Origin: Alphaproteobacteria bacterium
GTDB lineage: Bacteria > Pseudomonadota > Alphaproteobacteria > Micropepsales > Micropepsaceae
Direction: 5' to 3'
Length of the DNA: 61,363 bases
Assembly: GCA_017983635.1 (NCBI GenBank)
Contig: JAGOBA010000019.1
Location: 1-61,363 of the forward strand
The notes under the pieces are model-generated. The model worked only from the letters and a program-made list of their open reading frames with translations. It searched no databases and was not told where the DNA came from. Below, piece by piece: positions 6,936 to 14,707 of the stretch (position 1 is the first letter of the stretch; every line of letters starts with the position of its first letter). The position numbers and the translations under genes are program-made.

Positions 6936-8018
6936 CTATGCCGGCAGCAGTTTCAAGCAGTCGTTCTCGACCACGCTTGCCATCGCGCGGTGGAGCATTG
7001 TGCCGAAGAGGTTTTTGCTGCGGGGGTTTTCGAGGTCGAAGGCGGCGCCGCCGATGACGGGCATGATGGTCATGGCCATCGTGCCGAGGCGGAAGTCGGT
7101 TTCCAACGCTTGTGCGCTGTAGTCGCGGACGCCGGCTTGGCGCAGGCCTTCAAGGTAGCGTTCGATCAGGGCTGCTTGCCAGCGGCGGCGGTTCGTTTCG
7201 GTCAGGCTTGAGGCCAAGAAGTAGCCGATGTCCCAGCCGGGGCGCAGTCTTGCGACGAGTTGCCAGTCGATCAACGCGAGGTCGCTGCTGCTTTGGTTGC
7301 GGAAGACGAAGTTCTCGAGCCTTGAATCGTAATGCGTCAGGATCTGCGGCGGCTTGGCGATTGCTTCGCTGATCCAGTCGAGGTTGCGGGCGATGCGTTC
7401 GGCGGCTGCGTGTTCTTCCGGCGAGAGGAACTCGTTCAGGCGCTGAAGCGTCAGCGGCACGACCTGGCGGTAGTCTTCGCCGAGTTGCTTCAGGACCGGC
7501 TGGCGCGTGTCGGGGAGCCAGGGATAGCGCGAGAAGTCCGCGCCCCAGTGGCGGGCGCCGAGTTTCGCCAGCGCGTCGATGCAAGCTTCGGCTTGTTGCT
7601 CGCTCGCGCCGGTCAGTTGATCGGGCCAGTGCCAGGTGCACATGTCCTGCATGATCATCGCGTTGCGTGCGTTCTGCGGGTCGTAGGCGACGTAGTAGAT
7701 CGTCGGGATCGGCACCGTCACGTCGGCGGCGAGCGTTTGGTAGAACGCGGTCTCGCGCACGTACATGTCATAACGCAGGCCGACGTTGCGCATCGCTTGG
7801 AACGGCGTGTGGAGTTTGACGACGATGCTTGCGGGGCCCGCGGCGCCGTCGTAGGCGAGTTCGACGCGGGCGATCGCGCTCATCTGGCCGATGCCTTCGC
7901 CGACCGGTGTCGCGCGGGCGCCGGCGATGCGCGTGGCCTTGAAGGCGGGGTGGGGTGCAAGCGCTTGCTGTAGCCAGGCGGGCGTGACCTCAGCCATCGT
8001 TTCGGGCAGGTGTGTCAT
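6936..8018 (-). CDS. Phosphotransferase family protein (APH/ecdysteroid-kinase-like)
   Basis: 360 residues from ATG 8018. It has the kinase-like motifs of the APH superfamily: an N-terminal lobe with IVVKLHTPF (ATP-binding Lys), the catalytic loop LTHYDSRLENFVF (H-x-D...N) and the metal-binding ALIDWQ Asp. The family phosphorylates small molecules such as aminoglycosides, choline or steroids. This subgroup (with WHWPDQ and RHWGADF) is often near lipid and P450 genes in environmental bacteria, so an antibiotic substrate is not implied. An upstream ATG at 8099 reaches into the intergenic repeat and is rejected. Confidence 0.75.
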   Translation of the reverse strand: MTHLPETMAEVTPAWLQQALAPHPAFKATRIAGARATPVGEGIGQMSAIARVELAYDGAAGPASIVVKLHTPFQAMRNVGLRYDMYVRETAFYQTLAADVTVPIPTIYYVAYDPQNARNAMIMQDMCTWHWPDQLTGASEQQAEACIDALAKLGARHWGADFSRYPWLPDTRQPVLKQLGEDYRQVVPLTLQRLNEFLSPEEHAAAERIARNLDWISEAIAKPPQILTHYDSRLENFVFRNQSSSDLALIDWQLVARLRPGWDIGYFLASSLTETNRRRWQAALIERYLEGLRQAGVRDYSAQALETDFRLGTMAMTIMPVIGGAAFDLENPRSKNLFGTMLHRAMASVVENDCLKLLPA

Positions 8019-8113
8019 CGGCCTCGCTCCAGCTGTCGGCCGTGAGCGTAGGAGCATGGCGCGGCGTGGGTTAAGAAGATGCACCGCCACGAACGCCAAG
8101 AGAAGAAAGAGAG

Positions 8114-8262
8114 TTGAACCACGAAAAGCACGAAATACACGAAGCGCTCAGCGGGACAACCAGCGCCCGAGCGCGCTGCGCGCAGCTATGGCGCTTCGCG
8201 CCGAACATACGGTTGCGGTTGGCCTGAGAGCTTTATGTATTTCGTGCTTCTCGCGGTTCAAA
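8114..8262. repeat. Large inverted repeat, unit 1 of 4
   Basis: Arms of about 31 bp (8114-8144 and 8231-8262), beginning TTGAACCACGAAAAGCACG and ending with its complement, match at about 27 positions. The centre contains GCGCTTCGCGCC. It fills the gap between the phosphotransferase start and the phosphatase stop. Related units are at 31923-32046, 44079-44266 and 58613-58803. Confidence 0.7.
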
Positions 8263-8268
8263 TTTTCT

Positions 8269-8835
8269 TCAACGCAAGTGGGCGCGTTCGTTGAGGCTCA
8301 TCACGCCGCGTTGGCCGCTGCGGGCGCAGGCGAAGCAATTGATCGAGGTGTAGTCGGCTTCGAAGAAGATGCGCGGGGCGAGGCCCAGCACATGGGTCGC
8401 CCACATGTTGATGACGCCGCCGTGGCAGAAGACGGCGACACGGTGGCCGGGATGGGCCGCCACGATCTCTTCCATGCCGGCCACGACGCGGGCTTGGAAC
8501 GCGTTCATGTCGACGCCATGGGCGCCGGTTGCCATCTGCTGCCAGAGGGCGAAGTTTTCGCGCTTCAGTTCTTCGGTCGGGATGTAGGTGCCGGCCGCTT
8601 GGTCGAATTCGACGATGCCCGCGTGCTCGCGGATCGTGTGACCGGCTTTCGCGGCGAAAGGTTCGGCCGTTTGTACAGCGCGGCGCATGGTGCTGGACCA
8701 CACGGCGTCGACGGTTTCATGCTCCAACCAACGGGCGACGCGGGCGGCTTGGTCGTGGCCGAGCGGGCTCAGGTGCGGGTCCGAGGTCGCTTCGCTGCGT
8801 TCCGGGCGTCCGTGACGGATGAGGATGAGTTCCAT
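8269..8835 (-). CDS. Histidine phosphatase family protein
   Basis: 188 residues starting MELILIRHGRPERSE. The RHG triad carries the phospho-accepting His; SSTMRRAVQTAEPF holds the second Arg block and VAVFCHGGVINMW the second catalytic His. This is the phosphoglycerate mutase-like fold, used for sugar-phosphate or small-molecule phosphate hydrolysis. The substrate is not evident. It is transcribed alone, toward the large inverted repeat at 8114-8262, which may end its transcript, and is divergent from the P450 gene. Confidence 0.85.
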   Translation of the reverse strand: MELILIRHGRPERSEATSDPHLSPLGHDQAARVARWLEHETVDAVWSSTMRRAVQTAEPFAAKAGHTIREHAGIVEFDQAAGTYIPTEELKRENFALWQQMATGAHGVDMNAFQARVVAGMEEIVAAHPGHRVAVFCHGGVINMWATHVLGLAPRIFFEADYTSINCFACARSGQRGVMSLNERAHLR

Positions 8836-8951
8836 GGGGTGGTCCTAGCGGATTGGCGGATGTCCGTTCTATAGCGCAGTTTTCGTGACTTGCGCGCAAG
8901 GCGGGATTGGCGAATGCTCCGCTCAAACGACACACAGGTAAGGCGACGGTC

Positions 8952-10211
8952 ATGGGCTATGGGATCGAGACGCAGCAGCAGGAGGCGCGGGGGCGCGTTT
9001 ATGGGACGCCGCTTGCCGATTTGCATCCGGGCGATCCGGAGTTGTTCCGGACGGACACGCATTGGCCCGTCTTCGAGCGGCTGCGGGCGGAGGATCCGGT
9101 GCACTGGTGCCGGGAGAGCGAGTTCGGCGCCTATTGGTCGGTGACGAAGTATCAGGACATCATGGCGGTCGATACGAACCACCAGGTGTTCTCATCAGAA
9201 GCGGCGCTGGGCGGGATCACCATTCGCGACGCGCGGCCGGATTTGCGCCGGCCCTCCTTCATCGCGATGGATCCGCCGAAGCACGACGTGCAGCGCAAGG
9301 CCGTGAGCCCGATCGTGTCGCCCGGCAATCTGGCGCAGATGGAGCCGATCATCCGCGAGCGGGCGGCGAAGATTTTGGATGCGCTGCCCGTCGGCGAGAC
9401 GTTCGATTGGGTCGATCGGGTGTCGATCGAGCTGACCACGCAGATGCTGGCGACGCTGTTCGACTTTCCGTTCGAGGAGCGGCGCAAACTCACGCACTGG
9501 TCCGACATCGCGACGACGTTGCCGATCAAAGGCGGGTTGGTCGAGACGGAGGAAGAGCGGCAGGCGGAGTTGATGCGCTGCCTTGCCTATTTCACCAGGC
9601 TGTGGAACGAGCGCGTGAACGAGGCGCCGCGCGGCGATCTGATCTCGATGATGGCGCACAGCGACGCGACGCGGAACATGACGCCGGACGAGTATCTGGG
9701 GAACGTGATCCTGCTCATCGTCGGCGGTAACGACACGACGCGCAACTCGATTTCGGGCGGGGTTTTGGCGCTTAATCAGAATCCGGGCGAATACGAAAAG
9801 CTGCGCGCCAATCCGGATGTGATCGTAAGCATGGTGCCGGAGATCATCCGTTGGCAAACGCCGCTGGCGCATATGCGGCGCACGGCGCTGTCGGAGATTT
9901 CGCTCGGGGCCAAGACGATCAAAAAGGGCGACAAGGTCGTGATGTGGTACGTCTCGGGCAATCGCGACAGCGAGGCGATCGAGAACCCGAACGCCTTCAT
10001 CATCGACCGCGAGCGGCCGCGGCAGCATTTGTCGTTCGGCTTCGGTATTCACCGCTGCGTCGGCAACCGGCTGGCGGAACTGCAGCTCAAGATCGTCTGG
10101 GAAGAGATCATGAAACGCTGGCGCTTCGTCGAGGTCGTCGGCGAGCCGAAACGCGTGCGCTCAAGCTTCGTGAAGGGGTACGAGACGCTGCCGGTGCGAT
10201 TGCATCGGTAA
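8952..10211 (+). CDS. Cytochrome P450, CYP153-type alkane/fatty-acid omega-hydroxylase
   Basis: 419 residues. All core P450 elements are present: the I-helix GGNDTTRNS, the K-helix EIIRWQTPLAHMRRTAL (ExxR) and the haem loop FGFGIHRCVGNRLAE with Cys369 as thiolate ligand. Long stretches (FIAMDPPKHDVQRKAVSPIV; VMWYVSGNRDSEAI) are characteristic of CYP153 as I remember that family: soluble enzymes hydroxylating the terminal carbon of medium-chain alkanes or fatty acids. ATG 8952 fits the CYP153 N-terminus; a TTG at 8907 would add 15 residues. CYP153 needs a ferredoxin and reductase, and neither is adjacent here. Confidence 0.88.
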   Translation: MGYGIETQQQEARGRVYGTPLADLHPGDPELFRTDTHWPVFERLRAEDPVHWCRESEFGAYWSVTKYQDIMAVDTNHQVFSSEAALGGITIRDARPDLRRPSFIAMDPPKHDVQRKAVSPIVSPGNLAQMEPIIRERAAKILDALPVGETFDWVDRVSIELTTQMLATLFDFPFEERRKLTHWSDIATTLPIKGGLVETEEERQAELMRCLAYFTRLWNERVNEAPRGDLISMMAHSDATRNMTPDEYLGNVILLIVGGNDTTRNSISGGVLALNQNPGEYEKLRANPDVIVSMVPEIIRWQTPLAHMRRTALSEISLGAKTIKKGDKVVMWYVSGNRDSEAIENPNAFIIDRERPRQHLSFGFGIHRCVGNRLAELQLKIVWEEIMKRWRFVEVVGEPKRVRSSFVKGYETLPVRLHR

Positions 10212-10227
10212 TGTGGGGGGAGCTTTC

Positions 10228-10644
10228 ATGCCTGATCCGACGACGCTTCGCTTGACCTTCAAAGTCACAAAAGGCGCCATTCAGCTAGTTGCTCACGAGC
10301 GCCTTTCTATGATTTGTCCACCGTCCGTCGGTGAACGACCGCGGCCGGGTGTGAGTGGGGGCTACTGGTTGGAACTCCGGGATGCCTTGGGGAACGTTTT
10401 GTTTCATCGCGTCCTGGTCGCGCCGCTCGGAGACTCCGTCGAAGTTCACTCTCCCGATGGGGCGATTGAGCGTGTCTTTGGAGACTCCGATGAGGGCATT
10501 TTCGAGGCTCTCATACCCTATGATGATGAAGCAGCATCGGTCGCGTTCATGGGCGAGTCTCTTCAGCCGCAGGCACTTCGATCCGGGTTCATTGCCGGTG
10601 CGTCGCGCGAACTCGCGAAATTTTCTCTTTCCCCCTCGCCATAG
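10228..10644 (+). CDS. Hypothetical protein paired with an M64 peptidase
   Basis: 138 residues from ATG 10228 with a GGGGGGAG ribosome site. No signal peptide or membrane segment. The sequence has beta-rich spacing (LRLTFKVTKGAIQLVAHERL, then GYWLELRDALGNVLFHRVL), resembling an immunoglobulin-like or carbohydrate-binding-like sandwich, but I do not recognise a family. Its stop (10642-10644) lies inside the first copy of a perfect 26-bp tandem duplication leading to the peptidase gene, so the two are an operon. It may be a partner or inhibitor of the peptidase; this is inferred only from linkage. Confidence 0.6.
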   Translation: MPDPTTLRLTFKVTKGAIQLVAHERLSMICPPSVGERPRPGVSGGYWLELRDALGNVLFHRVLVAPLGDSVEVHSPDGAIERVFGDSDEGIFEALIPYDDEAASVAFMGESLQPQALRSGFIAGASRELAKFSLSPSP

Positions 10645-10686
10645 ATCGAGAGACCGCATGCTCGCCATAGATCGAGAGACCGCATG
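10635..10686 (+). repeat. Perfect 26-bp tandem duplication at a gene junction
   Basis: CTCGCCATAGATCGAGAGAC plus CGCATG occurs at 10635-10660 and again at 10661-10686 without a mismatch. The first copy contains the stop of the upstream gene. Both copies end in ATG: the second is the peptidase start, while the first opens a nine-codon frame whose TGA overlaps that start. Confidence 0.85.
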
Positions 10687-11559
10687 ACTGCGAACGATGG
10701 TTCGGTTCAAGGGGTCTTCAAAGCGGTCGACAACGGCCCGGAGAGCGTGCGTTGGGACCTTGTCGTTGTCGGCGATGGTTATCGCGAAAGCGAGCTCGTC
10801 AAGTACCATGCCGACGTGGACAAGTTTGTCACCACGCTAAGAACGACACCGCCGTTCGGTGAGTTGTTTGCCGCTATCAACGTTCATCGGATTGACGTCG
10901 TTTCGACCGACAGTGGCGCCGACGATCCCGGGTGCGGCGAAGAGCCGGCTCGCGATGCGCGAACTTATTTCGACGCAAAGTTCTGCTCGCAGTTTGCCGG
11001 TACTCGACTCGATCGGCTTTTGACGGTGGATGCCGCTCTGGTACTTCGAGTGGCCTCACGCTTTGTGCCGCTTCGCAATCAGGTGCTTTGCATCGTGAAC
11101 ACGAGCAAATATGGCGGCTCCGGCGGCGCCATCGCGACATGCTCCACACATGAATTGGCGGCGAAAATCGCCATTCATGAGATCGGCCACAGTGCATTCC
11201 AGCTTGCCGACGAGTACGGCGGCAACGGTGTCGGGACCCCCGCGGGCGAACCCGTCCAGCAAAACGTTACCCGAAACACCGACCGCAACACGAACAAGTG
11301 GCGCCGCCACATCGCCCCGACGACGCCGATGCCTACGCAGTGCGATCCGCACTGCGCTTCGTCGACCTGCGTTCAGCCACATCCACCGCCACCTCCGAGC
11401 GCGGTCGGCGCCTATGAGGGCGCCATATACTCTAATTGCAACACGTACCGCCCGACGAGCTCTTGCTATATGCGAGACTATGGCCCGTTTTGTCCGGTAT
11501 GCAGCAGTGTCATTCGGCAGACACTCGCGCCATTTCTCCCCAATCCACCGATCGCTTGA
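10684..11559 (+). CDS. M64 family (IgA-peptidase-like) zinc metallopeptidase
   Basis: 291 residues. The HEIGHSAFQLADEYGG block at about residues 165-180 is the M64 zinc site (HExxH, with a downstream Glu/Asp region), preceded by VVVGDGYRESEL and IVNTSKYGGSGGA, both typical of the family. The C-terminal third is Cys- and Pro-rich (CDPHCASSTC; PFCPVCS), probably disulfide-linked. Known members such as the Clostridium ramosum IgA proteinase are secreted, but no signal peptide is visible here. Translation is probably coupled to the upstream gene through a nine-codon mini-frame. Function is inferred as an endopeptidase with unknown target. Confidence 0.8.
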   Translation: MTANDGSVQGVFKAVDNGPESVRWDLVVVGDGYRESELVKYHADVDKFVTTLRTTPPFGELFAAINVHRIDVVSTDSGADDPGCGEEPARDARTYFDAKFCSQFAGTRLDRLLTVDAALVLRVASRFVPLRNQVLCIVNTSKYGGSGGAIATCSTHELAAKIAIHEIGHSAFQLADEYGGNGVGTPAGEPVQQNVTRNTDRNTNKWRRHIAPTTPMPTQCDPHCASSTCVQPHPPPPPSAVGAYEGAIYSNCNTYRPTSSCYMRDYGPFCPVCSSVIRQTLAPFLPNPPIA

Positions 11560-11563
11560 GCGA

Positions 11564-12733
11564 CTAACCGCCCGGAGCAGGTTTGCCACCGCTCGTACCG
11601 CCCTTGCTGTCTCCAGCCGGAGGAGCGGCGCTGCCTTTTTTCGCGGTCATATCCAGACAGGTCTTGTACGTGGTGGCATAACCTGCGACGGCGGCCGCGT
11701 CCTGGTTAGCCTGTTCCGCCGATAAGACAAAGAGACGTGCCGCCGCGTTGGTCTGCAATGCGGCGCCGGGGGTCCCCGCCGATTTGCCCGGCGATGTCGC
11801 TCCCGGAGCGGGTTGGGGTGGTTTCGCCGCCTTTTCCATTGCCGACTTCAAAGCATCGTATATGCCGCCCAGATCCTTGTTGGAGTACAGGAGCCGCTTG
11901 GAAACAGCCTCGGAAATGTCATTCAGAGCATCGTTCAGTTCATCGGCTCGCTTGTCAAATCGGGCCGGATTCACCGCCTGCATCCGGAAGGCAATCGCGT
12001 CGCGAATTCTATCTTCAGCCGCATCTAACTCAGAGCGATGCAACGTTGCGAGCGTTAGCAAATCGGCGTCCGACGCTTGGCGCACGGACCTTCCAACATC
12101 AGCTTCAACAACTTTGCGACCGGCCGAGATTGCAGCGAAAAATGCCGACGCAGAAGCAGACGTGGGCTGCCCAAACGCGGCGTATGGCCCTAATGCCTGC
12201 GTCGCAGTCTGCAACGCGTTGATCGAGGTTCCGTTCGGCTTGTTGCCATCGGTGCTTGGCGCGCCTGGTGTTGGTGCAAGGTTCGGCAACCCGAGCGCGG
12301 TCAGGGCAATATCTTGCTTGCGGTCCAACTCCCACACGCACTGAAGAGCGTCGGCGCCGGCGCTGAAGGTCTCGTATTGGTCATCTGCCTTCAGCGTACT
12401 GTCCAGACCGACAATACCGGCGGCTGAAAGCGCGAGCGTTTGGAGACCTTCCTTCGACCCTTTGGTGACGGCGTTTATCCCGGCGGCACTGCCGATGCCG
12501 AACAACGCGAGATTGGCGCCGGTCTTGAAATCGGCAATTTGACTCTTGGCATCAACATAGGCTTCGAAGCGGGTGCTCACTCTGGTGCGAACACACTCCA
12601 AATCGCATGGCTTAGCCGAGCCATAACCGGGCGCAACTTCCACCTTCCCGCCATAGGGCCATAGTGGTGCAGTCACACATCCTGACAATGCAGTCGACAC
12701 TGCTGCAATGGCTACAAGAGCTACTTTCTTCAT
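11564..12733 (-). CDS. Hypothetical lipoprotein
   Basis: 389 residues. A type II signal peptide (MKKVALVAIAAVSTALSGC) ends in the lipobox LSGC, so Cys19 would be lipid-modified. A weakly hydrophobic segment (about residues 75-110) with GIGSAAGINAVTKG follows, then alpha-helical sequence and a C-terminal Pro/Gly/Ala-rich tail. I do not recognise the family. It converges with the M64 peptidase gene with a four-base gap. A single gene with a clear upstream space (12734-12943) that otherwise shows nothing I can name. Confidence 0.65.
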   Translation of the reverse strand: MKKVALVAIAAVSTALSGCVTAPLWPYGGKVEVAPGYGSAKPCDLECVRTRVSTRFEAYVDAKSQIADFKTGANLALFGIGSAAGINAVTKGSKEGLQTLALSAAGIVGLDSTLKADDQYETFSAGADALQCVWELDRKQDIALTALGLPNLAPTPGAPSTDGNKPNGTSINALQTATQALGPYAAFGQPTSASASAFFAAISAGRKVVEADVGRSVRQASDADLLTLATLHRSELDAAEDRIRDAIAFRMQAVNPARFDKRADELNDALNDISEAVSKRLLYSNKDLGGIYDALKSAMEKAAKPPQPAPGATSPGKSAGTPGAALQTNAAARLFVLSAEQANQDAAAVAGYATTYKTCLDMTAKKGSAAPPAGDSKGGTSGGKPAPGG

Positions 12734-12943
12734 TGTTTCGCTTCCTGTCTTTGAGCGACCTTCGACGGTGTCTTTTATTCACTGTCTAGTGTCATCGTCC
12801 ATGCTTATTTTTGCGAGCGATTACCGCTGCAATGCAATCCTTGCACGAACCCCGATCTTTCGAAGCAAGGCTGACTGCTCACATGCGGTGCGGCTGCACT
12901 CGTAGCAGTCGCGGCGAACGGCGGTCCCGGTCAAAGTCGTGCA

Positions 12944-13288
12944 CTATCGGCGAAAGAGCGTTCGCGCCAGTGTTTGAGATAGTTGCGGCACAGCGAGCAG
13001 GCGCCGAAAAGCCAGGAACGGCGCCGCGACGAGCCAGCGGTCTGGGTGGAATGAGACCGTACTAGGTGGATCGTAGATTGCTAGGAATGTCGCGATCGAG
13101 GCGACGCCCTTGCCGATGTGAGGTGCCAGCGTCCGTGGCGCGACTGCCGCGACGAAGAAAGTGGCGGCGAGGACGAACGAAAACGCCTGCACCGTGCCCG
13201 CCACCATCAGCGGGAGCAGAATCATCGCGGCGCCGAACAGAAGTGCGGCTGCCCTGACGATGAGAATTCCTGCGTCTTTGGTCGTCAT
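12944..13288 (-). CDS. Small hypothetical membrane protein
   Basis: 114 residues with a strong ribosome site (AGGAGGG) before ATG 13288. Two adjacent hydrophobic segments (AALLFGAAMILLPLMVAGTVQ and FSFVLAATFFVAAVAP) form a helical hairpin, and a third weaker one follows near residue 65. The basic C-terminus (RTLFRR) is probably cytoplasmic. No family is recognised. It lies downstream of the UDP-glucuronate decarboxylase promoter side but is read away from it, so no functional link is claimed. Confidence 0.55.
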   Translation of the reverse strand: MTTKDAGILIVRAAALLFGAAMILLPLMVAGTVQAFSFVLAATFFVAAVAPRTLAPHIGKGVASIATFLAIYDPPSTVSFHPDRWLVAAPFLAFRRLLAVPQLSQTLARTLFRR

Positions 13289-13361
13289 GCGGCCCTCCTG
13301 CGGTCAGCATGTCTGAGCAGGGTGAACGGGCCTTAGAGTACGTGGCGACGTCGCGTTCGGC

Positions 13362-14369
13362 TTAACCCGCCGCGTGGGCTTTGCCGGCCGTTCGTAGTGT
13401 CTTCAGCGCGGCGTGGGTGCCTTGGGTGAGCATTTCGTCGAAGTAGGCGATGGTGCGCTTGAGGCCCTCTTGCAGCGGGACCTTGGGTTCCCAGCTTAGC
13501 TTTTCGCGGGCCAGCGTAATGTCGGGGCAGCGTTGCATCGGGTCGTCGGCCGGTAACTTCTCGTGAATGATCTTGGAGCGCGAGCCGGTGAGGTTGATCA
13601 CCTTTTGCGCCAGTTCCAGGATTGTAAACTCGCCGGGGTTGCCGATGTTGATGGGCCCCGTAACGTCATCCGGCGTTTCCATGAGGCGCACGAGGCCGTC
13701 GATGAGGTCGTCGACATAGCAGAACGAGCGGGTTTGCTGGCCTTCGCCGAAGACCGTGATCGGCCGGCCTTGAAGGGCCTGGACGATGAAGTTCGAGACG
13801 ACGCGGCCGTCGTTCGGGTGCATGCGGGGGCCGTAGGTGTTGAAGATGCGGGCGACCTTGATGCGCATCTTGTGCTGGCGGTGGTAGTCGAAGAACAGGG
13901 TCTCGGCGCAGCGCTTTCCTTCGTCGTAGCAGGAGCGGGTGCCGATCGGGTTCACGTGGCCCCAGTAGGTTTCCTTCTGCGGATGGACGGTCGGGTCGCC
14001 GTAGACTTCCGAGGTTGAGGCCTGAAGGATCGTAGCCTTGATGCGCTTGGCGAGGCCCAGCATGTTGATCGCGCCGTGGACGGAGGTCTTCGTCGTCTGC
14101 ACAGGGTCGAACTGGTAGTGCACGGGGGAGGCGGGGCAGGCGAGGTTGTAGATTTCGTCTACCTCCAGATAGAGCGGAAACGTCACGTCGTGCCGCATCA
14201 CCTCGAAGTAGGGGTTGTCGAGCAGGTGGACGATGTTGTCGCGAGCGCCGGTGAAGTAGTTGTCGACGCAGAGAACGTCGAAGCCCGCGCCCAAGAGCCG
14301 CTCGCAGAGGTGCGAACCTAAAAAACCTGCACCGCCGGTCACAAGAATTCTCTTACGAAAAGCTTTCAT
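13362..14369 (-). CDS. UDP-glucuronate decarboxylase (UDP-xylose synthase)
   Basis: 335 residues, extended SDR fold. TGGAGFLG at 11-18 is the NAD-binding Gly motif; [10 protein letters not shown] and [14 protein letters not shown] are the UXS signatures, with Tyr148 and Lys152 as the YxxxK catalytic pair. The enzyme converts UDP-glucuronate to UDP-xylose using bound NAD. It is transcribed divergently from the giant repeat-protein gene, and two glycosyltransferase genes follow that gene. UDP-xylose, or a sugar derived from it, may therefore be a donor in the same pathway; this is inference. An annotation as dTDP-glucose dehydratase is less likely given the signatures. Confidence 0.88.
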   Translation of the reverse strand: MKAFRKRILVTGGAGFLGSHLCERLLGAGFDVLCVDNYFTGARDNIVHLLDNPYFEVMRHDVTFPLYLEVDEIYNLACPASPVHYQFDPVQTTKTSVHGAINMLGLAKRIKATILQASTSEVYGDPTVHPQKETYWGHVNPIGTRSCYDEGKRCAETLFFDYHRQHKMRIKVARIFNTYGPRMHPNDGRVVSNFIVQALQGRPITVFGEGQQTRSFCYVDDLIDGLVRLMETPDDVTGPINIGNPGEFTILELAQKVINLTGSRSKIIHEKLPADDPMQRCPDITLAREKLSWEPKVPLQEGLKRTIAYFDEMLTQGTHAALKTLRTAGKAHAAG

Positions 14370-14707
14370 CGGGTTGGCTCGCGCGGGTTCGAGAGGTCAT
14401 CGGCTTCTTTTGCGAATCAGATTCTAGCAGTTGCGAGCCCATGTATGCGCGCGCGTATCTGCGAGATTTCCCCTGATATTTAGCGGCTTGCATGACGGCG
14501 CCGGTTCGGCGGGCTCGCGCCATGGGCGCGGGCGATTTTCAAGATACGAATAAATTCTCAACTGTGCTTGGTGCCGGCAACACTTCGGTAATGGTTGTTT
14601 TGCCCGTAACCAATACTCAACAAGGTGAATGATACGGTGCGACGTTCGAGTGTCCCGTACTGGGGCGCTTTCCGTCTCCGCGCCTTCAACCGCCCAGGTG
14701 AATTTCA
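14370..14707. other. Divergent intergenic region between uxs and the repeat-protein gene
   Basis: 338 bases without a gene. It is less GC-rich than its surroundings in two patches (near 14470-14490 and 14545-14600), where promoters for the two divergent genes are likely, but I cannot assign clear -35/-10 pairs. The only firm signal is the AGGTG ribosome site at 14696-14700, seven bases before the repeat gene. Confidence 0.5.
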
